The notes: generated by a model not told the origin, from the letters alone. A stretch of 64,000 nt of DNA from an uncultured Eubacteriales bacterium (GCA_934444365.1 CAKSCM010000006.1:1-64000), one strand, 5' to 3'; shown: positions 1-9,603, counted from the stretch's first letter. Numbers and translations are program-made.

Positions 1-39
1 CAAGGAGTTTTTATTCTGTCCATAGCTAAAGCTTTTTTT

Positions 40-58
40 CCACTGGCAGAGCCAGTGG
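40..58. repeat. Perfect 8-bp inverted repeat with 3-nt loop
   Basis: Two arms, CCACTGGC and GCCAGTGG, are separated by AGA. No gene is visible around it. It could be an RNA hairpin or a remnant of a hairpin-ended mobile element. The T-run lies before the hairpin rather than after it, so on the + strand it is not a canonical terminator. Confidence 0.5.
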
Positions 59-79
59 TTGTCCTACGAAAACGAAACC

Positions 80-119
80 GCCGCTTTAGGCTTTTTAAAA
101 GCTGAAGCGGCAGTTTTTT
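80..119 (+). terminator. Rho-independent terminator
   Basis: GCCGCTT pairs with AAGCGGC around an inner AGCTTTT/AAAAGGCT-like stem, and T6 follows directly. It would end transcription entering from a + strand gene left of the window. No gene is seen between it and position 236. Confidence 0.6.
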
Positions 120-235
120 ATTTGGATAAAATATCAAAAACCAAAAGCGATTTAATGCCTTCGCGATCAAGCCGAAAAGCGGCCGGTTACATCACACATA
201 GGATCACATATACGGCACGATGTGAGAATCGGTTC

Positions 236-526
236 TCAGTTTTCCTTTAAGGCACGCTCAAGCCATATCGCGCCGATGTCCATTGCATCATAAAGTCCCG
301 GCTTGGTGCTGGTTTTTATAACGCGGTCACGCGAGCGTATATCCTCATCGGAATACATAAGCTGAACGGTCACGCTGTCGGCAACCTCTAAATCGTCGAC
401 CTTTTTTTTACTGTTTATTTTAAGGCAAACAATGTATTTTTCCTTGGTATCACCGTAATAAATGGTATCGCCCGAGCGAACCAGCGGACGGCCCTTATAG
501 GTAAGAAACTCCTTATCTTCAGCCAT
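236..526 (-). CDS. Small conserved protein downstream of ireB (unknown function)
   Basis: This 96-residue soluble protein has no signal peptide or membrane segment. It starts MAEDKEFLTYKGRPLVRSGD and has a basic KINSKKK patch in the middle. ATG at 526 is preferred to an upstream in-frame GTG at 535, because GGAG lies 10 nt before the ATG but only 1 nt before the GTG. It sits 21 bp behind ireB and is probably cotranscribed. In many Firmicutes the ireB operon continues with ruvX and a DUF1292 gene, but this sequence does not look like either. I do not recognise the family. The C-terminal part (DAMDIGAIWLERAL) looks like a short amphipathic helix. Confidence 0.75.
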   Translation of the reverse strand: MAEDKEFLTYKGRPLVRSGDTIYYGDTKEKYIVCLKINSKKKVDDLEVADSVTVQLMYSDEDIRSRDRVIKTSTKPGLYDAMDIGAIWLERALKEN

Positions 527-547
527 TAATGCCACACTCCAATTCCA

Positions 548-793
548 TCAAGTATTAAGGTAGTTGCGCACAAGCTCTCGCAACAACTCGTCGCGGTCAA
601 TCCTTCTTATAAGACTCCGCGCGTTGTTGTGGGTTGTTATATAGGTCGGATCCTCCGAGAGGATATATCCGACTATCTGGTTTATCGGGTTGTAGCCTTT
701 TTCGGTGAGTGCCTCATAGACCTGCGAGAGTACGCTTTTCATCTCATTGTCATGGTCCTTACCAAGCGAAAAGGTCATAGTCTTATCTAACAT
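548..793 (-). CDS. ireB: IreB family regulatory phosphoprotein (UPF0297/YrzL)
   Basis: This 81-residue protein matches the IreB family almost end to end, with the hallmark stretches EKGYNPINQIVGYILS, a DP..I..HNNAR segment and RRIDRDELLRELVRNYL. In enterococci IreB is phosphorylated by the PASTA kinase IreK and modulates cephalosporin tolerance and cell-wall stress signalling; its role here is inferred from the family. The start is ATG at 793: AGGAGGTG lies 8 nt upstream. An open frame continues upstream to 853, but that part overlaps a sigma-A-type promoter and is not coding. It is the first gene of a two-gene operon with the small protein at 236-526. Confidence 0.93.
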   Translation of the reverse strand: MLDKTMTFSLGKDHDNEMKSVLSQVYEALTEKGYNPINQIVGYILSEDPTYITTHNNARSLIRRIDRDELLRELVRNYLNT

Positions 794-818
794 AAGGATT
801 AACACCTCCTGAATTTTC

Positions 819-847
819 AGTATAAACCATTCGCGGCTGCAAATCAA
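819..847 (-). promoter_or_regulatory. Sigma-A-type promoter of ireB
   Basis: On the minus strand, TTGATT at 847-842 and TATACT at 824-819 are separated by 17 bp. The start codon is about 25 nt further on. This gives ireB its own promoter, independent of the large gene that ends at 899. Confidence 0.6.
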
Positions 848-898
848 GTGCAAAAGAGATATTTCGTGCTTTTTACACCTTGTTTTTTTGCAAAAATG

Positions 899-3800
899 CT
901 ATTTCGTACTGCTTGAGGTAAACCTCATATTGTCGATACGTAAAATATAATCGCTTTTATCGCTGCTTATATTGGCCACAAAAAATCTGAAATAGTTGAT
1001 ATCCGATTTATCAAAGCCTTTTTCTCCCGACGGGGTAACCGATTTCGCCTTTGAAAAGCTGAACGACACGGTATTCCATCCGGCCTTAAAATCCTTGGTT
1101 ACCATTTCGGCCGGATACCAGCTGACCTCGCCGACATCGCTCATTCCGGAGGACGAAAGCTCAATCTGGCCGGCGCTGCCTATAAACAGCGATGGATCCT
1201 CAATGTAAACATCAAACGTAAACAGATCGTTATATCCCGCATCCACGCCGTTTTCAAGCTTTAAAATCATCGAAAGTGTTCTAGTGCTTTTTATATCGTT
1301 TACGGTTTTGACACTGGCCGCTCCTTCGGTTTTCTCACCGGTATCAAGCTCGACTATAGCACCAACCGACTCCCCCGTCTGCCAGCCGTGCGCACTGTCG
1401 CAGTTTGAAAAAACAACGTCTTGCACGCTGCCCGAGGGAATGCCCGGCGTATCGATATCCGATCCGCTTAATTTGCCGTTTTTATCGTAGACCTTTATCG
1501 GCCTCGCATAAAGATTGCCGAAGGAAACCGCCCATTGTGCCCGGTCGCCGATGTAAATATCGCTTGAAACATCGGTCTGTCTTGATATAATGCCGGCCTT
1601 TACAAGGGTTCCGCCCATTACCTGCATTCCGTTTTTGCCGGCACGGAGTATTGTTCCCGAATAGAACCTTAAATCGGCCGATCCCTGATAGGTAAGATTG
1701 GTCGGGGTTCCCCAGAAGTTGGTGTTTATAAAGGAAATGTCGCCGCGGGAGAAATCCTCAACATATACATATTCCATGCTCGATCCGCCCGATGTGACAA
1801 ACTGGCTGTTAACCAGCTTTACGGTTTTATCACTGTCCGAACGGATGTAACACGAATAGTTCGAAGCGTCGGTTCCGTGGGCGAGCACAAAGGCGTTTTC
1901 GGGAGAGCCTTCTATTACCAGTCCGGCATACGATCCGAGCAGAAAATTATTGTAAAAAATCTCGTTTTCGGTGGTGCCGAGGGTTATCCCTTCGACGAAT
2001 TTTTTACCGTAGGCCGAGGTTTTTGAGGTGTTGTTCCCGAGCGAATAAAGCGGATTATCCATAAAATAATGGACGTTCAGCTGTGTATCGCGCACAACTC
2101 CGCCGCGCGAGCCGCCGCCGGTTTTAATGCCGTTTTTAAGCGGCATTCCGGTAACCCCCATAACAAAATGATAATCGCAGCGATTGCTGAAAAGATCGAT
2201 TCCGTAGTAAGAATTAATAAGCAAAACATTTATTATACGGGCGTTATAGCCGGTCGCCCTGACCGTATAGCCGTATTTATAAACGCCGTCCTCTTTGTCC
2301 GAATCGGCCTTCTGGTCGGCATACATAACGTTAAATCCGCTTATGCCGCCGTTGCCCTCGACCGTTATAAGGGCTTTTTCCTCGGGAGAACAATCCCGTC
2401 CGTAGGTCGTATAAAGGGTTGTTGCCGGAACATGGGAATGACGCGATACGTCCGAGCTTCCGCGAAGTTCGACCCCGTGGCTTACCGTAACGGGCGAATT
2501 GAGATAATACCTGCCGGCCGGTATATAAACTACCCCTCCGCCGAGCTCGTAGACCTCGTCTATGGCCTGCTGAACCATCGCGGAAATGTCCCCGGCTGCA
2601 TATTTGCTTATACCGTACGACGCACTGCCGAGGTCTAAAAACGCACTGCCGAGCGGCTGCGTGCGTATTCTTCTGTCATAATCATAACTGTCGGTATTTA
2701 CGGTTTCGGTCTTATATTCACCGAAAAACTGCTGCACCCTGGTTTTGTCTCCCCGAATGGTAAGTGTATCAAATGTCATACAATTGACCGTTTTTACCGT
2801 TGCATCGGGGGTTGCAAAAATACAGCTGCCCTTTCCCTCAAAGGTACAGTTCACAAGGGAAAGGCTCCCCGAGCCGTTAAGGCTCACCGTCCCCGAGGCG
2901 AGGGTTTCGGCCTTTGACGAAAAGCTGCAATCGGTAAAGCTCATGCTGCCTTTAGATAACATGACGGCGCTGTCCCCGGTCGATTGCAGCAAAACGTTAT
3001 TAAAGGTAGTACTCGTTGTAAATGTATCGGCCATGCATACCGGAACCTTAGCAATAACGGTACCGTTTGTAAACATATGCCCTATATCGTTTACATATTC
3101 GCCGTAATAACCGTATTCGCAGTTTTCAAAGCGGAAGTTATACATTTCTCCGTTGCAGGCTCCGCCGCCCTCCCGGCGCGAAGAAAATCCCGTTTTATAG
3201 GCGATGTAGGCTCCGTCGACCGATATATCGTTCATATACGTCCAATCGACGTTCTCTACCAAAAAGGCGATACAGTTTTCTTTTACAAAGCTTCTAAGCG
3301 CCGTCTCGTCAACACTGTCGAGGCCGCTTTTTATCCAGTAATCGGGCGAAAATCCGACATTTTCCACCCGGCAGATATCGACGTTGTAATCAATATAATA
3401 CCCGTTTTTAAGCACCGTGCCGTAAACGTTGCGGACCGTTTGCAGAGCGTTTACCCTCGGTCCGAAGCAGATTCCGTTATAGCTGTTTACAAGCAGTATG
3501 CTTTCGATTGTCGGCCCGTACTGATCCTCCTCTTTAAAGGTGTAGGAGCACGGACGGATGTTATCCGCCTTTTGCTCAGGATAGTAAACGGCCATGTTTT
3601 TTACGGCCGATCCGGCATTTATTCTGAAAAGCGACAGTCCGTCCTCGTCGCCCATGCCGACATAGCTGTATATTACCGTCCCCAAAACCTCGCCGGCATT
3701 CGGAACATCCGGTGCATCGCCGCGAAGGGTAACCCCGTCGGGAATAGCCAGGGAGCCGGTTATTTTATATTTTCCTACCGGTACAAAAACGGTGCCCCCG

Positions 3801-4858
3801 CCGAGCTTTGAGGCAAAATTAAGGGCTTTTCTGAAGGCCGCCGTATCGTCCGCAACCCCGTCGCCCACCGCACCGAAGTAAATTACGTCGGCTACTGCCA
3901 CGACCGGGGTCTCGCTGCCGTAAAACGGGGTTACAAGGCGCGTTCCTTCGATGTTTATTTTCGACATGTAATCGCCGTGTTTTATAATACCGTCGCGCCC
4001 AAAGCCGCTTATTTTCCCAACCGACCGCTGCAAAATGAGCAATGCGTCGGAAGCCGTGATTTTTCCGTCAAAATTAACGTCCGAAAGGGTCATAAGATCG
4101 CTTTCAAGCTCATATTTGCCGACGGCATTTTGCAGCACTATAAGCGCATCCGACGCCGAGATTCCCTCGCCGTTTACGTCGCCGTAGACTATTTTTTCGT
4201 CATTTATTACAAGGCCTGCTCCGGCGGTATAACCGGTTTGCGGATTCGCCGGGGCATTGCCGCCGCTGTTTGTAAAGCGTATATTATCTACGCATATGCC
4301 GGCAATTCCGCTCATTCCGGTAAAATAAAGCGAAATAAAGTTAACGGCCGATCGGTCGAGCCTTCCGGATGCGCTTGAATCCGAAAATTTAAAGCTTATT
4401 TCGTTCCATCCGCTTTTTAAAGAAAGCTTTGAAAGACCGGTGCTCCAGCCGGCTTTATCCACTACCGCAAGCCCTGCCGACGATACCGTAACCGTAAGAC
4501 CGACATCACGCACACTGTCGGCTTTTTCGATATAAAGCGAAAAGCTCATCCCGTCGTTTTCGAGGGCGTCTATCGCCTCCGCCGGCATATAAACAAGATT
4601 TAAGTTCCTGTACTTGTCGCTGAGCGCAAAATATGCGGACCCGTCCGAAGTCTTTGAGTTTTCGAGTTTTACCGCCTTGTCCATTCCGACAGAGGGCTCA
4701 CTCCAGTGCATTCGGCTGTCGCAATCCGACAAAACGACCGTTGCCGGTAATTTCCCGTCGGCCGTCGCCGAAAAAATATACGGCGAAAACACGATCGCTG
4801 ACGCCATGCAGCAAAATGACATAAATACGGCTAAAACAGATTTTATTTTTCTGGTCAT
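899..4858 (-). CDS. Secreted dockerin-containing double beta-helix protein (pectate lyase superfamily)
   Basis: This is a 1,319-residue exported protein with an N-terminal signal peptide (MTRKIKSVLAVFMSF... to about residue 35). It is followed by a beta-sandwich/CBM-like domain beginning VVLSDCDSRMHWS, then a type I dockerin-like pair at about 220-285 with two Ca-loop motifs (DVNGEGISASDAL and DVNFDGKITASDAL). Two right-handed beta-helix domains of the Pectate_lyase_3 type follow, each opening with a GDGVADDT/GGGTVFVPVGKY or GGGVVYIPAGRYY signature. The protein ends in a second CBM-like domain (VVFSNCDSAHGW). It probably acts on plant cell-wall or other polysaccharide outside the cell, but the substrate cannot be read. 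The dockerin is internal rather than C-terminal. ATG at 4858 with GGGAG upstream is chosen over a TTG 12 codons earlier. It is a paralogue of the gene just upstream and probably cotranscribed with it. Confidence 0.85.
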   Translation of the reverse strand: MTRKIKSVLAVFMSFCCMASAIVFSPYIFSATADGKLPATVVLSDCDSRMHWSEPSVGMDKAVKLENSKTSDGSAYFALSDKYRNLNLVYMPAEAIDALENDGMSFSLYIEKADSVRDVGLTVTVSSAGLAVVDKAGWSTGLSKLSLKSGWNEISFKFSDSSASGRLDRSAVNFISLYFTGMSGIAGICVDNIRFTNSGGNAPANPQTGYTAGAGLVINDEKIVYGDVNGEGISASDALIVLQNAVGKYELESDLMTLSDVNFDGKITASDALLILQRSVGKISGFGRDGIIKHGDYMSKINIEGTRLVTPFYGSETPVVAVADVIYFGAVGDGVADDTAAFRKALNFASKLGGGTVFVPVGKYKITGSLAIPDGVTLRGDAPDVPNAGEVLGTVIYSYVGMGDEDGLSLFRINAGSAVKNMAVYYPEQKADNIRPCSYTFKEEDQYGPTIESILLVNSYNGICFGPRVNALQTVRNVYGTVLKNGYYIDYNVDICRVENVGFSPDYWIKSGLDSVDETALRSFVKENCIAFLVENVDWTYMNDISVDGAYIAYKTGFSSRREGGGACNGEMYNFRFENCEYGYYGEYVNDIGHMFTNGTVIAKVPVCMADTFTTSTTFNNVLLQSTGDSAVMLSKGSMSFTDCSFSSKAETLASGTVSLNGSGSLSLVNCTFEGKGSCIFATPDATVKTVNCMTFDTLTIRGDKTRVQQFFGEYKTETVNTDSYDYDRRIRTQPLGSAFLDLGSASYGISKYAAGDISAMVQQAIDEVYELGGGVVYIPAGRYYLNSPVTVSHGVELRGSSDVSRHSHVPATTLYTTYGRDCSPEEKALITVEGNGGISGFNVMYADQKADSDKEDGVYKYGYTVRATGYNARIINVLLINSYYGIDLFSNRCDYHFVMGVTGMPLKNGIKTGGGSRGGVVRDTQLNVHYFMDNPLYSLGNNTSKTSAYGKKFVEGITLGTTENEIFYNNFLLGSYAGLVIEGSPENAFVLAHGTDASNYSCYIRSDSDKTVKLVNSQFVTSGGSSMEYVYVEDFSRGDISFINTNFWGTPTNLTYQGSADLRFYSGTILRAGKNGMQVMGGTLVKAGIISRQTDVSSDIYIGDRAQWAVSFGNLYARPIKVYDKNGKLSGSDIDTPGIPSGSVQDVVFSNCDSAHGWQTGESVGAIVELDTGEKTEGAASVKTVNDIKSTRTLSMILKLENGVDAGYNDLFTFDVYIEDPSLFIGSAGQIELSSSGMSDVGEVSWYPAEMVTKDFKAGWNTVSFSFSKAKSVTPSGEKGFDKSDINYFRFFVANISSDKSDYILRIDNMRFTSSSTK

Positions 4859-4954
4859 AAGAAATGTATACTCCCGGTTGCTAGTTGGATTCAAGCTGAA
4901 TTAAGCTTGATTAGGTAAGTCGGATTAATTTAAATGCCGAATAAACTATTATCA

Positions 4955-7900
4955 TTATTTATTCCCCAGCGTGCAGGTAAACCTCATATTGTCTATTTTT
5001 ATGCAATAATCGGTAATGTTACGCTTTTCGGCCGTTACAAACATGCGGAAATAGTTTACCGAATGCTTGTCGAAGGTTTTGGTTTCGTCGGTGGACGAGA
5101 ATATTCCGCCCTGAATTTTAAATACTATGTGATTCCATCCGTCCTTAAGTCCGTCCACGGCCGCCCGATCAAGATACCAGCAAACCTCCGCAACATCGCA
5201 TTCGCCCGATGATGTAAGCTCCATTAAAGCTCCCTTATCCTTTATCGCCGAGGCGTCCTCAAGATACAAGTCGAATTCCAGAATATCGTTTTCGCCCATA
5301 TCCACCGGGGTCGCGAGCTTCGCGCTCATCATTATAAAGGAATCGCTTGTAAGATCAAACTCGGCCGAAACGCTGGCATAGCCATTGGTTTTGGTCTCGG
5401 TATCGTTTTCGAGAACATTGCCGTTGCCACCGTAACGCGACCAGCCTATAATATTGTCGCATTTATGAAAATTCACAACCGACGGCAGTCCGTCGCGGTC
5501 GAATGAAACGGTATCGCTGCCCGAAAGCTTATTATCGGGAGCCTTGAATTTTCCTCCGCTTTCGTAAATATTGCCGTTTACAAAGGCGCCGTCGGCCGTA
5601 TCGTCGACCACAATATCATAAGCCGTATCGGCCTGCCACGATATAATTCCAGCCATTTTAAGGCTTCCGCTTTTAAGCTGCATTCCGTTTTTACCGCAAC
5701 GAAGCAGGGTGCCCGAATAAAACTCTATGTCGCCCCTTAAAACGGCCGCATTATTGGGAGTACCCCAGAAATTCGTCTGTATAAAAACAAGATTTCCGCT
5801 GAAATCGTCCTCAATATCGACATAATGCATCTGCCGTTTTCCGCCGACGCACACAAACTGGCTGTTTACAAGGGTAACCGGATAAGGATTATCTCCTCTT
5901 GCCGTTATGGAATAGGTAGCGCCGTCCGATCCGTGAGCAAGTATAAAGGCATTTTCGGGACCCTCCTCGATAACAAGTCCCGATAAAGCTCCGAGCATGA
6001 AGTTGTTGTAGTATATTTCGTTAACCGTCTTGCCGATAACAATGCTTTGTACGTTGTCGCGGTTGTAATCCGAAACGCCGGAAACATCTGCCCCGTTACT
6101 GTACTGTCCTCCGCCGGTGTAATGGACGTTGAACAGAATATCGCGGACAATTCCGTTCGCGCTTCCTCCGCCGGTCTTTATGCCGTTTGCAAGGACGGTT
6201 CCGGCAAGGGCCTCAACATAGTGCCCGTCGCACCGATTGGTGAAAAGATCCACTCCGTACGTAGCGTTTATAAAGGTTATGTTTACTATGCGGACATTAT
6301 AGCCGTCGCCCCTTACGGTGTACGAATAGGTATCGCTCGGCTTTCCGCCGGCAGGACAGGTAAGCTTATCGTACATTATCTTAAAGCCCGATATTCCCGA
6401 CTGACTCTCGAGGGTAAACAATGCCTTTCCCTGGGGCATTATCCCCTTGCCGAAATCGGTATAAATAACGGTCGACTGACAAACCGAATGATGCATATTT
6501 GAGGACGAGCCGATGACCTCGACGCCGTATTTTACCGTAATCGGATTTTCGACGCGATAGGTCCCCGACGGCAGATATACCACACCGCCTCCGGAATTGT
6601 AAGCGTCATCAATTGCCCTTTGGAGCGACGATGATATATCCTTAGTTCCGCCGGGAGTCACGCCGTAAGGCTCATTGGTTATATCTATAAAGGCGCTGCC
6701 GAGTGCCTTTGTCCTGACCCGGCGTTCGTAATCGTAAGCGTCCGACTCCACCGTTTTGGTGGTGCAGTTTTCGTCCCATATCTTTTTAATCAGCTTCTGG
6801 ACTCCGCCTACGGTTAAGGTTTCCTCGGTGTTGCAGTTTATAAGAGCAAGTCTCGAATTCCTGTCGGGTATAACATCGGTATCAAAACCCGTAAATTTAC
6901 AGTTGGTAAGGGCCGCGTTGACATCCGGCGAAATTTTGACTCCGTCGGCCGACCCATACGATACGTTATTAAAGGTGCAGTCGGTAAAGGTTACGTCTCC
7001 GGCTAATATCCTTACGCAGTTATTGCCGGTGCTTTCGAATATAACGTTGTTAAAGGTATTGTTGTTAACGCATTTTTCGCCTATTACAAGAGGTTTTTGC
7101 GCCGTTATTCTGCCGTTTGTGTACATGTGTCCGATCTCGTTTACGTACTCGGCATAAATTCCGGTAATACAGTCGGTAAAATTAAAATTGAATATCTGTC
7201 CGTTAGGCGCACCTTTGCGGGTACCCTCTTGGGTTGTACGACGTAAATGCATGGCAATATTGCAGCCGCTTATATTAATATCTGTAAAATACGTCCAGTC
7301 GACATGCTGAACATCAAGAGCCGTTGTATTCTGCTTCATGTATTGTTTTACCGCATTGACATTTACGTTTTTATCAAGCGTGCTTTCGCACCAGTACCCC
7401 GGCGATATGCATAAATTCTCTACAACACAGATATCTACGTTGTAATCTATAAAATATCCGGTTTTAAGTGCGGTCATGCCAATATTTCTTACCCTTTGCA
7501 GTGCATTTGCGGCCGGACCGAACTTAATGCCTTTGTAGCTGTTGACCAGTATTACGTCCTCGATCGTCGGGCCATGCTGTCCGCCCTCCTCTATCGTCCA
7601 GGAATAAGGAACTATGTTTTCGGAATCCTGCTCCGGATAGTATATCGACAGATTTTTAACGCCCGATGCCTGATTTATAAGAATAAATGGCTCGCCGTCG
7701 GGATCGTTCCTGCCCACAAAGGCTAAAAGCACCGTACCTTCGGTCTTTCCGGCCTCGGGGTGGGTCGGTGCGTCGCCCCGAAGAGTAACACCGTCGGGAA
7801 TATAAAGGGTTTTTGTTATAACATATTTGCCCACCGGTACAAAGACCGTGCCTCCGCCGAGCGAATCGACATATCCGAGCGCCCTCTCGAAGGCCAGAGT

Positions 7901-8914
7901 ATCATCGGTAACGCCGTCGCCGGCGGCGCCGAAATACACAACGTCGGCATCAGCTATTATTGTTTTATCGTTTTCGAAATGCGGAGTTATACGTCTCGAA
8001 CCGCTTATGCCTATCTGTGACATATAGCTTTCGTTTGCCTTTACCGTTTCGTTTGCCGGGAAATCGGTAATTTTGCCCACGGCATGCTGAAGCAAAAGCA
8101 GTGCGTCGTTCGCCGTAATACTGCCCGAGGCATCAACATCGGCTCTTAACAGCTCGTTGTTCTTTAAATAAACCTTGCCTACCGAATATTGCAAAACGAC
8201 CAGCGCGTCGCTCGCGCTTATGCCGTCGGTCTCATCCACATTCCCGAGCATAAGGTCCTCATCCGATACCGAAATTCCCTCCGGCAGGGTATACTCTCCC
8301 TTCACATCGGGAACCGGGACGGAATTCGTGGACGTGAAACGCATATTGTCTAATTTCAATACATACTCATGACTTTCGGTAACCGGATTTAACTGGTACA
8401 TTCTGAAAAAATTGACCGCCGTTTTGTCAAAGCGGCCGGTATTCCCGTCGAAATATCCAGCATTTGAAAGGGACAGCTGCACACTGTTCCAGCCCTTTTT
8501 AAGACCGCTGTATATTGCGTTTATTCCCCAGTTTATCTCGGAATTATCGGCTCCTCCGGAGGAAGAAAGCTCTATCTGGCCGTTTCCCGCTTTAAAGACC
8601 TCGGGATCGTCGACATAAATATCAAAGGCCAGTATGTTGTTTTTGCCGATATCTACCGGCTGTCTGAGCTTACACGACACCGACAGTATACCGTCGCCCT
8701 TGGCGTCATTTATGAATTTAACACTCGATACTCCCTCGGTACAATCCTCGGAATCGACACGAATGTTTAGGTTGTTCGGCGCGTGCTTCGACCAGCCGTC
8801 ACGCGTTTCGCACCGGTTAAAATAAACCTCGGTTATCTCCTCGGCACTTACCGGCACCGAAGCCACCGTTAAAATAAAAATCAGACTCAAAACAAAAGAA
8901 AGGGCTTTTTTCAT
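4955..8914 (-). CDS. Secreted dockerin-containing double beta-helix protein (paralogue)
   Basis: Also 1,319 residues, it has the same domain order as its downstream neighbour: signal peptide (MKKALSFVLSLIFILTVASV...), CBM-like domain (VYFNRCETRDGWS), dockerin pair (VDETDGISASDALVVLQ and VDASGSITANDALLLLQ), two Pectate_lyase_3 beta-helices and a final CBM-like domain (VNFHKCDNIIGWS). Aligned blocks such as ADVVYFGAAGDGVTDDT, GILLVNSY-like and THFWGTP-like segments show an ancient tandem duplication, because identity is partial throughout. AGGAGG lies 9 nt before the ATG and a strong promoter lies at 8964-8992, so this is the first gene of the pair. Family members include polysaccharide lyases and phage-type depolymerases, so the exact enzyme activity is open. 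Confidence 0.85.
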   Translation of the reverse strand: MKKALSFVLSLIFILTVASVPVSAEEITEVYFNRCETRDGWSKHAPNNLNIRVDSEDCTEGVSSVKFINDAKGDGILSVSCKLRQPVDIGKNNILAFDIYVDDPEVFKAGNGQIELSSSGGADNSEINWGINAIYSGLKKGWNSVQLSLSNAGYFDGNTGRFDKTAVNFFRMYQLNPVTESHEYVLKLDNMRFTSTNSVPVPDVKGEYTLPEGISVSDEDLMLGNVDETDGISASDALVVLQYSVGKVYLKNNELLRADVDASGSITANDALLLLQHAVGKITDFPANETVKANESYMSQIGISGSRRITPHFENDKTIIADADVVYFGAAGDGVTDDTLAFERALGYVDSLGGGTVFVPVGKYVITKTLYIPDGVTLRGDAPTHPEAGKTEGTVLLAFVGRNDPDGEPFILINQASGVKNLSIYYPEQDSENIVPYSWTIEEGGQHGPTIEDVILVNSYKGIKFGPAANALQRVRNIGMTALKTGYFIDYNVDICVVENLCISPGYWCESTLDKNVNVNAVKQYMKQNTTALDVQHVDWTYFTDINISGCNIAMHLRRTTQEGTRKGAPNGQIFNFNFTDCITGIYAEYVNEIGHMYTNGRITAQKPLVIGEKCVNNNTFNNVIFESTGNNCVRILAGDVTFTDCTFNNVSYGSADGVKISPDVNAALTNCKFTGFDTDVIPDRNSRLALINCNTEETLTVGGVQKLIKKIWDENCTTKTVESDAYDYERRVRTKALGSAFIDITNEPYGVTPGGTKDISSSLQRAIDDAYNSGGGVVYLPSGTYRVENPITVKYGVEVIGSSSNMHHSVCQSTVIYTDFGKGIMPQGKALFTLESQSGISGFKIMYDKLTCPAGGKPSDTYSYTVRGDGYNVRIVNITFINATYGVDLFTNRCDGHYVEALAGTVLANGIKTGGGSANGIVRDILFNVHYTGGGQYSNGADVSGVSDYNRDNVQSIVIGKTVNEIYYNNFMLGALSGLVIEEGPENAFILAHGSDGATYSITARGDNPYPVTLVNSQFVCVGGKRQMHYVDIEDDFSGNLVFIQTNFWGTPNNAAVLRGDIEFYSGTLLRCGKNGMQLKSGSLKMAGIISWQADTAYDIVVDDTADGAFVNGNIYESGGKFKAPDNKLSGSDTVSFDRDGLPSVVNFHKCDNIIGWSRYGGNGNVLENDTETKTNGYASVSAEFDLTSDSFIMMSAKLATPVDMGENDILEFDLYLEDASAIKDKGALMELTSSGECDVAEVCWYLDRAAVDGLKDGWNHIVFKIQGGIFSSTDETKTFDKHSVNYFRMFVTAEKRNITDYCIKIDNMRFTCTLGNK

Positions 8915-8963
8915 AAAATAAAACCTCCTGTGTTCCGAATATCGAAATATACCTCATTCAAGC

Positions 8964-8992
8964 ATTATACATATAATAAACCTTATAGTCAA
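8964..8992 (-). promoter_or_regulatory. Sigma-A-type promoter of the beta-helix pair
   Basis: On the minus strand, TTGACT (8992-8987) and TATAAT (8969-8964) are separated by exactly 17 bp. They lie about 50 nt upstream of the start at 8914. The -10 region sits within an AT-rich near-palindrome, ATTATACATATAAT. Confidence 0.7.
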
Positions 8993-9232
8993 CAGAAAAA
9001 AATATGTATTTTCAACAATCAAAAAAACAGAAAATTCTTCACCTATCCGGCTACAAATATTGCAAAAACACAAGCGTTATACCGACCGAAAAAAACCGCT
9101 TTACCGGTCGAAGAAAGAGCATTAAATCCCATAATTATAAGAAAAAATGGTGGTTTAGGCAGGCTTTTCCTGTGTTTTGCCACACAAAAGCGAAATGAGC
9201 CCTTTTCGTTTCATGCCATAATAAAACACCGC

Positions 9233-9279
9233 AAGCCGCAAAGCTTTAATTTTTTCAAATCAGCTTTGCGGCTTTTTCA
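9233..9279 (+). terminator. Hairpin with T-run (terminator)
   Basis: AGCCGCAAAGCT and AGCTTTGCGGCT form a perfect 12-bp stem followed by T5. It also has an A-run on the other side, so it may also end transcripts of the minus-strand gene that stops at 9296. The rest of 8993-9232 shows nothing recognisable; it is AT-rich with no supported ORF. Confidence 0.6.
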
Positions 9280-9295
9280 CTTAAAATAATTAATA

Positions 9296-9496
9296 TCAGT
9301 ACTGTACGTTTTGTGTAAGCTCTTCGGGAAGAAATATTTCGCCTTGCTCATCTTCAAACTCTCTTATGCATTTTCTGACAAGATACAAAACCTGCCGGTT
9401 CACCGACCGTCCCTCGTATTTCGCAATGTAGCTGAGCTTATAATGCAAAATCGGATCAATTTCTATACCCAAATGCTTATTGTTCTTGTTTCTCAT
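9296..9496 (-). CDS. Ribbon-helix-helix DNA-binding protein (Arc-like)
   Basis: At 66 residues, its pattern fits a ribbon-helix-helix fold: a short strand (KHLGIEID), a helix (PILHYKLSYIAKYEGRS), a tight turn, and a second helix (VNRQVLYLVRKCIREFEDE). Such proteins dimerise and bind short palindromes. It is divergent from the SLOG-family gene at 9604, and a perfect 10-bp palindrome lies between them, so it probably represses both genes. ATG at 9496 is chosen over the upstream GTG at 9520, with GGTGG a few bases before it. It could be the antitoxin-like half of a two-gene module, but no toxin fold is evident in the partner. Confidence 0.65.
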   Translation of the reverse strand: MRNKNNKHLGIEIDPILHYKLSYIAKYEGRSVNRQVLYLVRKCIREFEDEQGEIFLPEELTQNVQY

Positions 9497-9560
9497 AACA
9501 CCACCAAAGACATATAACACTTAAATCCATTTTAAGATTATTTTGCGTTATGCTGTTGAA

Positions 9561-9583
9561 AGTATACTTATTTTAAGTATACT
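9561..9583. promoter_or_regulatory. Perfect palindrome, likely operator of the RHH/SLOG pair
   Basis: AGTATACTTA and TAAGTATACT are exact inverted repeats with a TTT spacer. The site lies in the 107-bp divergent intergenic region, 20 bp before the SLOG start codon and upstream of the ribbon-helix-helix gene. Its symmetry and size suit a dimeric or tetrameric RHH regulator. Confidence 0.65.
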
Positions 9584-9603
9584 ATGTTATTGAGGTGGTA
9601 TAA

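Noticed and set aside
2069..3811. Long + strand open frames inside the beta-helix gene
   Set aside because: They lie opposite a clear secreted protein and show no recognisable domains; they result from high coding bias.
8930..9289. 119-residue open frame (+) between the beta-helix gene and the RHH gene
   Set aside because: It overlaps the promoter of the beta-helix pair and a terminator, has no RBS and has no domain.
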